Source: Thermophagus sp052400625
GTDB taxonomy: Bacteria > Bacteroidota > Bacteroidia > Bacteroidales > Marinilabiliaceae
Assembly: GCA_052400625.1 (NCBI GenBank)
Contig: JBQTGH010000008.1
Length of the DNA stretch: 64,000 bases
Direction: 5' to 3' (one strand)
In this document: positions 8,573-16,208 of the stretch, piece by piece
Position numbering within the stretch: position 1 is the stretch's first letter
How the letters are laid out: every line of letters begins with the position of its first letter
The notes under the pieces: model-generated
Databases searched by the model: none
What the model saw: only the letters and a program-made list of their open reading frames with translations
What the model was told of the DNA's origin: nothing
Program-made: the position numbers and the translations under genes

Positions 8573-9955
8573 TCATTGATTCCAGATTCCCCGGGCGGTC
8601 CCGTTTATGATCTTTTTATATTGAATGGGGTGTAAAACAGCACCAAAAGCAAGACAAAGAATTGTTCCAAGAATGACGCCTCCAGATCCCATTCCCATAT
8701 GCTTTGCAAAAAAGACAGAAACAGGAATATTAATTAAGGCTATTATGATGGACATGTAAAGCTGCAATCTGATCTTTCCAACTCCATTAATGAGATAAAC
8801 AAAAATATTATTCCACGTTTTTATGGTAAAAAATAACATCATCAGCACTGATAGATGAAATGGCACCTTCACTAATTCACCGATCCAAATTCGGTACACC
8901 CATCCCGATAAGGCAAGCATGATTAAACTTCCCAACACTGAAATCCCCCACAACACCAGCAACTGATTAATAGACTTTCGAATCCAACGAAACTCTTTTT
9001 TCACAAATGCCTGGGTAAATGCCGACCAAAACGGTTCTAATACAATCATAAACAACATCTCGGTTATCCCGAAAAATTTTCGGGCCACATTGTATGGCAC
9101 AACATCAGAAGGTCCGGTTATTTGAGAAATAATAATATTATCTGTCGAAAACATCACAATTACTGAAATCTGGACAATAAAAAACTGAATGCCCACAGAG
9201 GCAAGGCTTCGGAATTTATGCCAATCCACGTACCTGATGGATGGCCGTATTTTTTTGTATCGACCCGAAAACAAAATAATGGAAGCAATCGCCTGAACCA
9301 TCAATACCGAACCACTAGACAAGACGCCAACCACCACCAGACTTCCAAACATAATCCGGTATTTTAACGCTATCCAAATGCCAATAAAAAACAACACACT
9401 GGAAATGGACTGCAACATCTGACTTAGTGCAGGGCGCTGATCTGCAACCAATATTATCCCTATCAACTTCAGCACAAAACGTATGGCAAAGAAGGAAAAC
9501 ACGATTAACAGCGTAGAAACAAGCATCCCTTCGTAGCTGTCTGAAATAGCAACAATCTTAGGCCAGTTAAGCGTTAATGCACCTATAATCAACAATATCA
9601 GCATTAGAAAACTTATCATGCTAATAATGGCATAAGTGGAACTAACATAAGACCGGGCCAATTTTGTATCTTTTTGGGCGAAAGCCTCAGCCAGTTTATT
9701 CCTAAGACCGGTTCCCAATCCGATATTAAAAAAGCCAAACCAATTGATGATTCCCCCAACAGTCAACCAAACGCCATGCAGTTCTGTGCCCAAAAACCTT
9801 AATGTTAACGGAAAACGAAGATAACTGATACCCACATCCACCCCACGTAAAGCTAGCAGGCCGAGAATATTTTTCTTCAGACCTTCTCCTCTTTTGGTTT
9901 CCGATTTTAAAAACCGCTTTTTAACAATATTAAACAGATTCTTCTTTTGAGCCAT
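8573..9955 (-). CDS. Polysaccharide flippase, Wzx/MOP family
   Basis: A polytopic membrane protein of 460 residues with about 12-14 hydrophobic segments, consistent with the MOP exporter superfamily (Wzx-type lipid-linked repeat-unit flippase). Family-like features are the early LALRGVDVGISYLRFPLTLR segment, GLGTGLRNKLAEAFAQKD, and paired helices with central glycines and prolines. I prefer the ATG at 9955 (MAQKKNLF) over the TTG at 9991, because the longer form adds a non-homologous 12-residue leader and enlarges the overlap with the polymerase gene from 26 to 62 nt. It works with the Wzy-like and Wzc/Wza-like genes just upstream. Confidence 0.9.
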   Translation of the reverse strand: MAQKKNLFNIVKKRFLKSETKRGEGLKKNILGLLALRGVDVGISYLRFPLTLRFLGTELHGVWLTVGGIINWFGFFNIGLGTGLRNKLAEAFAQKDTKLARSYVSSTYAIISMISFLMLILLIIGALTLNWPKIVAISDSYEGMLVSTLLIVFSFFAIRFVLKLIGIILVADQRPALSQMLQSISSVLFFIGIWIALKYRIMFGSLVVVGVLSSGSVLMVQAIASIILFSGRYKKIRPSIRYVDWHKFRSLASVGIQFFIVQISVIVMFSTDNIIISQITGPSDVVPYNVARKFFGITEMLFMIVLEPFWSAFTQAFVKKEFRWIRKSINQLLVLWGISVLGSLIMLALSGWVYRIWIGELVKVPFHLSVLMMLFFTIKTWNNIFVYLINGVGKIRLQLYMSIIIALINIPVSVFFAKHMGMGSGGVILGTILCLAFGAVLHPIQYKKIINGTARGIWNQ

Positions 9956-11186
9956 AATAAGATGCAAACAAATAACACAATATGAGTCCAAACGTAAAGA
10001 TCCAATAATAGACCATCGTTACGTTTGCCCACCAAAACACCATAAATCCGAAAAAACTTCCATAAAAACCGGACTTCTTAGCTACTGCCCACAACCTTGC
10101 TGTTATTAATCCCCAAAAAAGAACGGCAATAGAGGTCCCAACGATTCCATATGAAAACAGGAGTGACAAATATCCCACGTGGATTTGTGAGGATCGATTG
10201 GCAATAGCAACAAGGACATCTTCAGTCAGGTGCTGTCCGGTCCCGAAAAAAGGGTTGTCGGGAAAAAACAGGCCGAAAATTTCAAATGCCAGCAACCGAG
10301 TATTACCTCCTGCTTCATCAAGCAATCGTTCATCAATATATTGGGAAACATCATATCCCACCAACTGAAGCACAAGCCCCATCATTAATGCCAATACTGC
10401 AAACCCAATGATGGCGACTATTGAATTTCTGATAATTCTTTTTTGATAAAACAAGGCAGGGGCTGCTGCAATAAAAAAACCAAGCTGTATGTATCGTGAA
10501 TTATTCACCACTGCAATAAAAAATGATAAAATCAGAATTAGTACGGGAATCCTGTTCTTTTCTTTGATTTCATACCCGACAACCAAGGCTACTATTGGCA
10601 AAAAAGACAAACCCACATCGTTAACATCCGTAAAGCCAAAAATAGATAATCTTCTCACCTGAAGCACATTGGTCCCCCAATCATAATGCAACATGGATTC
10701 TTTGAATTTGGCTGGTGTGAAAAAAAAGGGATCATAAATCACCTGCAATAAGGAAACAAGGGCCCCCAACACAATTAATCCCTTCATCAACCGGACCAAA
10801 GTCTCTATCAATTTCTCTGAGAACCTTAAATTATCGACAACAAACAATACCGCGACTGTTTGAAGCGTACGATTGAGAAAAAACTCATAAAAGATTCCTT
10901 TTCTGGCTATGGTATCCTTCCATAAAACAAGATCCCATGTCATAAAATAGAGCGCCAATAAAATACCTACCGGCAGGTAATTCCGAAAAATCACATTTTG
11001 TGTACCCCGTCCCAACAACAACATCAGCGCTAGCACAACAATGGAACTACCGTATATCCGCCCAAAACCTTGTTTAGCGGTATAGTAATCCACAAAACAG
11101 ATTAACGGGGAAAGTACCAATGCAATAAAATACCAATGGCCCCAAAAATTAAAAGAATATACACGTTTATTATTTTCTGTAACCAT
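9930..11186 (-). CDS. O-antigen ligase / Wzy-like EPS polymerase
   Basis: A 418-residue integral membrane protein with about 11 predicted helices and one larger periplasmic loop (roughly residues 285-335). That loop holds RLLDEAGGNTRLLAFEIFGL and NPFFGTGQHLTEDV, a pattern typical of the Wzy_C/O-antigen ligase superfamily, where a conserved arginine and histidine contact the lipid-linked donor. In this position, between wzc and wzx homologues and with no waaL context, polymerase is more likely than ligase. The start overlaps the end of the kinase gene by 17 nt. The family diverges too much in sequence for substrate prediction. Confidence 0.85.
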   Translation of the reverse strand: MVTENNKRVYSFNFWGHWYFIALVLSPLICFVDYYTAKQGFGRIYGSSIVVLALMLLLGRGTQNVIFRNYLPVGILLALYFMTWDLVLWKDTIARKGIFYEFFLNRTLQTVAVLFVVDNLRFSEKLIETLVRLMKGLIVLGALVSLLQVIYDPFFFTPAKFKESMLHYDWGTNVLQVRRLSIFGFTDVNDVGLSFLPIVALVVGYEIKEKNRIPVLILILSFFIAVVNNSRYIQLGFFIAAAPALFYQKRIIRNSIVAIIGFAVLALMMGLVLQLVGYDVSQYIDERLLDEAGGNTRLLAFEIFGLFFPDNPFFGTGQHLTEDVLVAIANRSSQIHVGYLSLLFSYGIVGTSIAVLFWGLITARLWAVAKKSGFYGSFFGFMVFWWANVTMVYYWIFTFGLILCYLFASYYGSKEESV

Positions 11187-13521
11187 ACTTATAGTTATAA
11201 TATCGCCGGTTCAACCCCAGAGATACATCATTAAGAATTAAGCCTACCTTTTTGGCTTTAAACTCTTTCATATTGTGTATGGTCTTTTTCAATACAGTCA
11301 GAGGGGTATAACCGGCCCGGGTTACCATCAAAACAGCATCGGCCAAAGGAATTGTTGCCCTTGTATCTGCTACGATAAGCGGGGCTGAATCCAATACCAC
11401 ATAATCAAAATGCTTTTTAACTTCGGACAACATTTCCCTGAATTTTTCAGATTCAAGTATCTCACTTGGATTGGAGGGCATATTTCCCGATGGGATTATA
11501 TAAAAATCCTCCTCTGAAGTAGGATAAATAATGCTCTTCAAATCGACTTCCCCATTTACATAATTAACCAGTCCTGATTTTTTTCTCAACTCAGGGGCAT
11601 AAGCCGACACCAAACGGGGACGTCTTAAATCCAATTCAATAAGTAGTGTCGGCTTTTTCAACTTGGATAGAGAACGAGCCAAAAAATAGGAAGTAAACGT
11701 TTTGCCTTCACCCTGAACCGAAGAAGAAATCAATATCAGTTCTGATCGGCTGGATTGAATATTCCCGTCCTTACAAAAGGCTAAAAGATTACTTCTAAGA
11801 GTACGAATAGACTCTGCCTGTGAAGAAAACTGATTATCTCCCAATAATTTTTTCAAGGATCTGGTGTGCAATATTTCACCAAGAAAAGAAACCTCATCAA
11901 GATCTAAGAAATCCTTCTCATCTTTTACCTTACCATATATATTATCATAAACTAAAGCGATCATGGTAGAAAATAACAAGGCCAGAAAAACAGCAAACCC
12001 GGTTATTTTTTTTGATTTAGGACTAACCAATCCGGAATAAGACGGCGGATCAAACACCTCATAATCGGGAAGGTTAGAAGCTCTTGCAATCTGCGCTTCC
12101 GCTTTCTTCTGCATCAAATAGGTATAAGTCTCGTCGTTGAGGCGAAAATCGCGATGAAAAATTTGCAGATTTCTTTGTGTTTCGGGCAATTTTCGAATTT
12201 GCTCTTCAATTCCCGCCAGCCGGGTCTCCGTTTTTCTCAGATCTTGCTCTGCAATATTTAATGCATACCGCACATTCTCCCGAATGGTTTTTCTCAGGTT
12301 ACTGATGCGTCCTTCAACTTGACTCAATAGTGGACTTTTGGTTTGTTGGTTTTCGATTAATCGGGTTCGCTGACCTACCAAACCAATGTACTCTTCCATA
12401 AGAATACTCAATGAATTATTGTTCAAGGCCATCACGGCCGACATAGAATATTCGGTATAATCGTCATCTCTGGAGATCTGGTCGGAAAGATATTGAAGAT
12501 AATCAACCTGCGATTCAAACTCTTGTTTTTGATCTCTCACTTTGGAAAGTTCACTATATAGCCTTTCGGCACTTTGACTCACATCCAAAACATCGCGCAC
12601 CGACTGATATTGCTGGAGCGTTCGCTCGGCCCTCTTTAGAGAATCAGACACCGACTCCAACAATTGGTCAATATAATCAATGGTTGAATTGGCAATATGG
12701 TTTTTACGTTCCAGGTTATTCTCAATGACTGTTTCCAGAAAAGCCTGAAGAAAATCCATTCCTTTGGAAGGATTACCGGTTCTAATACTTACATTAATGA
12801 CGGTTCCGTTTAAGTTGGCAGGTTCCAATATCAGCCGACTTTTGTAGGATGCCACAAGCTGATCATCCGTTAATATCCGAAACTTATAACTATTCTCATC
12901 CTCATTTATCGTTTCTCCTTCCCAAAAAATAGTAAACTTAAAATACTCACTCTCAATAGGTTTCCCAAATTCACCATAGACCGAATACTCCAACCCTTCA
13001 ACTTTACTGGTAAATAATTGATTTATAAAATCATAAACACCTCCGGAACCTTTCTGAATAAATAGCCGGTAGCGCTCCTTGGACAATACTTCCAAATTAT
13101 AATAAACCCCTGTTAGTTGAGGGAAAGAGCCGTCAATCACCACTTTAAACGGAGTGGAATTATACAGTTCTTCATCCTTAAAGAATGCCGTTGACTTATA
13201 ATATTCTATCCGAGTGTTAAACTTGGATATAGCTTCGCGTATAATTGGTGATGCCTGAATCGTGAGTAAGCTGTTTTCAAAATTGTTTCGCCCGGCAAAT
13301 AATTCCGACCCAGGAATAAATGAACTGGGATCCTGAACCCCTCTCTCACGAACATGTACCACCAGTTTGGCACTCATTTCATGGATATAAGGTTTCGTCT
13401 TTAAATAAAAGTAGGACAATCCAATAAAAACAACCAGAAAAACTGGATATAGTTTCCAATATTTAGCTAGACGGCGAAACACATTTCGCACGTCATCAGA
13501 AACTTGATTTTTCTGAATCAT
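11170..13521 (-). CDS. Wzc-like polysaccharide co-polymerase / tyrosine autokinase
   Basis: A 783-residue inner membrane protein that controls chain length and export. A Wzz-type periplasmic domain is bounded by a helix near residues 25-45 and another near 505-525 (FAVFLALLFSTMIALVY). Between them lie long coiled-coil stretches (about 270-450) and a GNVR-like segment. The cytoplasmic BY-kinase domain has Walker A SSSVQGEGKTF near residue 598, Walker A' LLIELDLRRPR and Walker B DYVVLDSAP. The C-terminus RRYYNYKYGYRK is a tyrosine cluster, the expected autophosphorylation site. It lies 3 nt downstream of the wza-like gene. A cognate Wzb-type phosphatase is not in the operon; the LMW-PTP at 42 kb could serve. 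Confidence 0.95.
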   Translation of the reverse strand: MIQKNQVSDDVRNVFRRLAKYWKLYPVFLVVFIGLSYFYLKTKPYIHEMSAKLVVHVRERGVQDPSSFIPGSELFAGRNNFENSLLTIQASPIIREAISKFNTRIEYYKSTAFFKDEELYNSTPFKVVIDGSFPQLTGVYYNLEVLSKERYRLFIQKGSGGVYDFINQLFTSKVEGLEYSVYGEFGKPIESEYFKFTIFWEGETINEDENSYKFRILTDDQLVASYKSRLILEPANLNGTVINVSIRTGNPSKGMDFLQAFLETVIENNLERKNHIANSTIDYIDQLLESVSDSLKRAERTLQQYQSVRDVLDVSQSAERLYSELSKVRDQKQEFESQVDYLQYLSDQISRDDDYTEYSMSAVMALNNNSLSILMEEYIGLVGQRTRLIENQQTKSPLLSQVEGRISNLRKTIRENVRYALNIAEQDLRKTETRLAGIEEQIRKLPETQRNLQIFHRDFRLNDETYTYLMQKKAEAQIARASNLPDYEVFDPPSYSGLVSPKSKKITGFAVFLALLFSTMIALVYDNIYGKVKDEKDFLDLDEVSFLGEILHTRSLKKLLGDNQFSSQAESIRTLRSNLLAFCKDGNIQSSRSELILISSSVQGEGKTFTSYFLARSLSKLKKPTLLIELDLRRPRLVSAYAPELRKKSGLVNYVNGEVDLKSIIYPTSEEDFYIIPSGNMPSNPSEILESEKFREMLSEVKKHFDYVVLDSAPLIVADTRATIPLADAVLMVTRAGYTPLTVLKKTIHNMKEFKAKKVGLILNDVSLGLNRRYYNYKYGYRK

Positions 13522-13524
13522 AAA

Positions 13525-14289
13525 TTAGTCCTCCTTAATATAATCGATGATTAACAATGAAGTTGTAGCCGCTGAAAGAATTAAAGAGAACGGAACTCGG
13601 TCAATACCCCAGATTCTTCTGTTCAATGGTTCCACATACACCACATCTCCCGATTTTAGGTAATAGAAATCAGAGATAAAAAGATTCTTATCCGTTAAAT
13701 TGATGGTGTTTTTTCTAATGCGGCCATTGCTTTCGCGGATAACCACCACCTTTTTACGATCACCATACTCTTGAATATCACCTGCCAAACCAAGGGCCTG
13801 AAAAATGTTTATATTTTCACCGGAGTAAAAGTATCGGCCCGGATTTTCAACCATCCCTATCACTGTAACATTCTTATTTACGAAAGATACTTTCACCGAT
13901 GGTGAATAAAAATAACTCTTAAGTTCCTCCTGTATTTCCATGGCCACCTGATCCACCGTCTTTCCGGCAACAGAGGTTTTACCCAATAGAGGTAAATCTA
14001 TGTTTCCCTCTTCATCCACCTGATAGGATATGAGGGAATAATCGGTACTGTTACCTCCGCCCATTCGGACTTCCCCGGCAGAAAGCATGTCCGGATTATC
14101 TTCATTGAAACTGCTGACATTGATATATAACTCATCAAACGTCTGAATAAGCGCTCGTTTCTGCTCATTCAGGAATTCTACTCCCAAATCTTTTTTATTT
14201 CCTTTATCCTGAACATAAACCATTTTTCGGCGGGTCATACATCCCGATGAAATCGCAATAATTAGGCTGAATATTAATATTTTTCGCAT
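13525..14289 (-). CDS. Wza-like outer membrane polysaccharide export lipoprotein
   Basis: A 254-residue export protein and the first gene of the EPS operon. The N-terminal signal ends in a lipobox (SSGC, Cys at residue 17), so it is lipidated. The Poly_export domain begins around residue 85 with SLISYQVDEEGNIDLPLLGK. One SLBB-like beta-grasp unit follows at about 145-215 (VTVIGMVENPGRYFYSGE, then KSGDVVYVEPL). A hydrophobic C-terminal segment (SLILSAATTSLLIIDYI) is the place where Wza forms its outer membrane helix. It is shorter than enterobacterial Wza, as is usual in Bacteroidota. A promoter match lies 23-55 nt upstream. Confidence 0.93.
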   Translation of the reverse strand: MRKILIFSLIIAISSGCMTRRKMVYVQDKGNKKDLGVEFLNEQKRALIQTFDELYINVSSFNEDNPDMLSAGEVRMGGGNSTDYSLISYQVDEEGNIDLPLLGKTSVAGKTVDQVAMEIQEELKSYFYSPSVKVSFVNKNVTVIGMVENPGRYFYSGENINIFQALGLAGDIQEYGDRKKVVVIRESNGRIRKNTINLTDKNLFISDFYYLKSGDVVYVEPLNRRIWGIDRVPFSLILSAATTSLLIIDYIKED

Positions 14290-14311
14290 ACTATTTAATC
14301 TTTGTTTTTAA

Positions 14312-14344
14312 CAAAAATAGAGAAGGTTTAGCCACAATGTCAAT
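14312..14344 (-). promoter_or_regulatory. Promoter of the EPS operon (Bacteroidota -33/-7)
   Basis: On the minus strand TATTTTTG (14319-14312) fits the Bacteroidota -7 consensus TAnnTTTG, and TTGACA (14344-14339) lies 19 nt upstream as the -33 element. The implied start site lies about 15 nt before the wza-like ATG, giving a short leader. Confidence 0.6.
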
Positions 14345-15003
14345 TTGTTTTTTATCAGTAGTAGATACGGAGAATCCCTAAAACCGGGATAAAAAGTTCC
14401 TGTATGCCTCTTATTAGGCTCTATCAAGCAATCAGTTATATTAACACAATACCACTAGGTAACCAATTAAAGAAAAAGATTATTCATTTGACAAAGTAGT
14501 AACTTGACGGGGTGAAAGATTTTTATTTTAGGATAAACAAACTTTCCAACCCCCTCTCATCACCATAAAAGACCTTCCAAACGGGCTATCTTTGGCGATC
14601 CAATTTCATTAGTATAAAATTTATCTATTTCATTGGTATAATGGAACTCGCATGGCTTACCAAAATTTATACATGTTCTTTTGTGGTCCAAATCGCCATG
14701 CTCGTTTCATTGGAGCATAAGAATATTGAAGAATGTATCAATCTGTACCGGCAATGCCATCTTTTCCTGTTCCAAAACTTTGGAACCAAAGATACCAGAC
14801 AAGCAATACAGACTTTTATCAATAAAAAGGAGTAAAATTTGTAAAGAAGGAAAAGGAATGCAATTAAACTGGACAGTAAATATTTTGGAGCATTCCTCGA
14901 ACCTTCTGTTTCATGGAATCCATCACTATATTTCAGGACGACGATTTACTCAACTGAAAGTAGAGGGTCAGGGTTGGGCAAAAAAGCATTTTCTCTGAAA
15001 TTT
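14345..15003. other. Long upstream intergenic region of the EPS operon
   Basis: About 660 bases separate the EPS promoter from def. I find no credible gene: the short plus-strand open frames at 14641-14998 have no family resemblance and the first one begins inside a dispersed repeat element (14631-14713). The rest is AT-rich without hairpins or further promoter matches that I trust. Confidence 0.5.
14631..14713 (+). repeat. Dispersed 83-bp element, copy A
   Basis: One of four related copies in the window (others at 34115, 47394 and 49342). The left end CATTGGTATAATGGAACTC leads into GCATGG, the middle has TTTATACATGTTCTTTTGTG, and the right end is CATGCTCGTTTCATTGG. The two ends form an imperfect inverted repeat (AATGGAACTCGCATG against CATGCTCGTTTCATT). 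Relative to the minus-strand EPS operon it has the same orientation that the other copies have to their neighbouring genes. Confidence 0.7.
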
Positions 15004-15561
15004 CTATTTGGCCACCTTAATTCTATAATTCACATTAAGTTTTCCTTTACTGATGGCATTAAGTTTTCTTTTGAGCAATCGTTTTTTTAATGGTGCCAGA
15101 TGGTCCACAAACAGAATACCCTGAATATGATCATATTCATGCTGGACAACACGTGCAGCCCACCCATTAAATATTTCTTCATGTTCGTTAAAATCGATAT
15201 CCACATATCGGATTTTTATTCTGGAGGGCCTTGATACTTCTTCACTTATTCCAGGGAGGCTCAAACATCCTTCATGATCAATGACCGGTTCACCGTCCCG
15301 TTCAATGATCCGCGCGTTAATAAACACCTTTTTAAATTCAGCCAATTCAGGAAGATCTTCCGCCATGGGGGTGGCATCAATTACAAAAATTCTTTTTGAC
15401 AAGCCAATTTGCGGTCCGGCAAGGCCAATCCCTTCTGCTTTATACATGGTCTCATACATATCTTCGACCAGCTGTTTAAGCTCACCTTTTTCTTCAGGCA
15501 AAAAATCTGCAGCCTCTTTTCTCAAAACAGGATGTCCGTAGACAACTATAGGATATATCAT
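15004..15561 (-). CDS. def: Peptide deformylase
   Basis: A 185-residue metallo-hydrolase that removes the N-formyl group from nascent proteins. All three signature motifs are intact: GIGLAGPQIG (44-53), EGCLS (97-101, metal-binding Cys99) and HEYDH (141-145, two metal-binding His and the catalytic Glu). Length is normal for the family. A basic C-terminal tail (LKKRLLKRKLNAISKGK) resembles those that contact the ribosome. It follows ruvX at 102 nt on the same strand, a common Bacteroidota arrangement, so the two may be cotranscribed. The ATG at 15561 is the only sensible start. Confidence 0.97.
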   Translation of the reverse strand: MIYPIVVYGHPVLRKEAADFLPEEKGELKQLVEDMYETMYKAEGIGLAGPQIGLSKRIFVIDATPMAEDLPELAEFKKVFINARIIERDGEPVIDHEGCLSLPGISEEVSRPSRIKIRYVDIDFNEHEEIFNGWAARVVQHEYDHIQGILFVDHLAPLKKRLLKRKLNAISKGKLNVNYRIKVAK

Positions 15562-15663
15562 TTTTTTAATATTAGATTATCGGATTATTAGACTTTTAAA
15601 ATTAGTCACTCTGTTGATGAGGTTGTATATTGATTTTAAAAGCATACACTCTTCAAACAAACG

Positions 15664-16080
15664 CTACGGGGTATTTTCTTCCAGATAGGTTTGCAGGATG
15701 ATAGTAGCACTTATTTTATCTACCAGAAATTTGTCTTGCCTTTTCTTTTTGGAAATGCCGGCGTCGATCATGGTCTGGAAGGCCATTTGGCTGGTGTATC
15801 GTTCATCAACCATGTAAACAGGGATGTGCGGATATTTGTTTTTCAAAGACCTCACAAACGGCCTGATATATTTCATAGACTCTGAATCCTCGCCTGAATC
15901 CTGGATGGCATAACCAACCACAAAAGCTTCGACCTCTTCTGTGGCAAGATAATTCTTTATGAATTCATAAATCTTTGCCGTAGGGATCGTATCCAGCCCG
16001 TTGGCAATGATCTTTAAAGGGTCGGTTACCGCAACTCCCGTTTTCTTTTTCCCATAATCGAATGCAAGAATTCTTCCCAC
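15664..16080 (-). CDS. ruvX: Holliday junction resolvase-like protein RuvX/YqgF
   Basis: A 138-residue RNase H-fold protein of the YqgF family, implicated in 16S rRNA 5'-end processing and Holliday junction resolution. The N-terminal strand GRILAFDYGKKKTGVAVTD carries the first catalytic Asp; VVGYAIQDSG and VYMVDERYTSQMA carry the further acidic residues (DERYTS is the usual family signature). I take the GTG at 16080 as start, because family members begin directly at GRILA; a TTG at 16101 would add seven residues (RFNFIV-type) with no counterpart. It sits downstream of the ppdK terminator, so it is probably expressed with def. Confidence 0.93.
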   Translation of the reverse strand: MGRILAFDYGKKKTGVAVTDPLKIIANGLDTIPTAKIYEFIKNYLATEEVEAFVVGYAIQDSGEDSESMKYIRPFVRSLKNKYPHIPVYMVDERYTSQMAFQTMIDAGISKKKRQDKFLVDKISATIILQTYLEENTP

Positions 16081-16105
16081 AACAATAAAATTAAACCGCA
16101 AAATT

Positions 16106-16140
16106 AATAAAAAAAGCGGGACCTCTAGAGCCCCGCTTTT
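16106..16140 (-). terminator. Intrinsic terminator after ppdK
   Basis: On the minus strand the stem AAAAGCGGG pairs with CCCGCTTTT (16140-16132 with 16120-16112) around an 11-nt loop, and a run of seven T residues follows. It lies 69 nt past the ppdK stop. Confidence 0.85.
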
Positions 16141-16208
16141 GAATTAAAATATCTTCACTTGCCTGACCAATCATATTTTTTTATGATTAAGGCATTTACC
16201 CGAGACTC

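Noticed and set aside
14641..14998. Plus-strand open frames of 64 and 105 codons upstream of the EPS operon
   Set aside because: The first begins inside dispersed element copy A, they overlap each other in different frames, and neither resembles a protein family.
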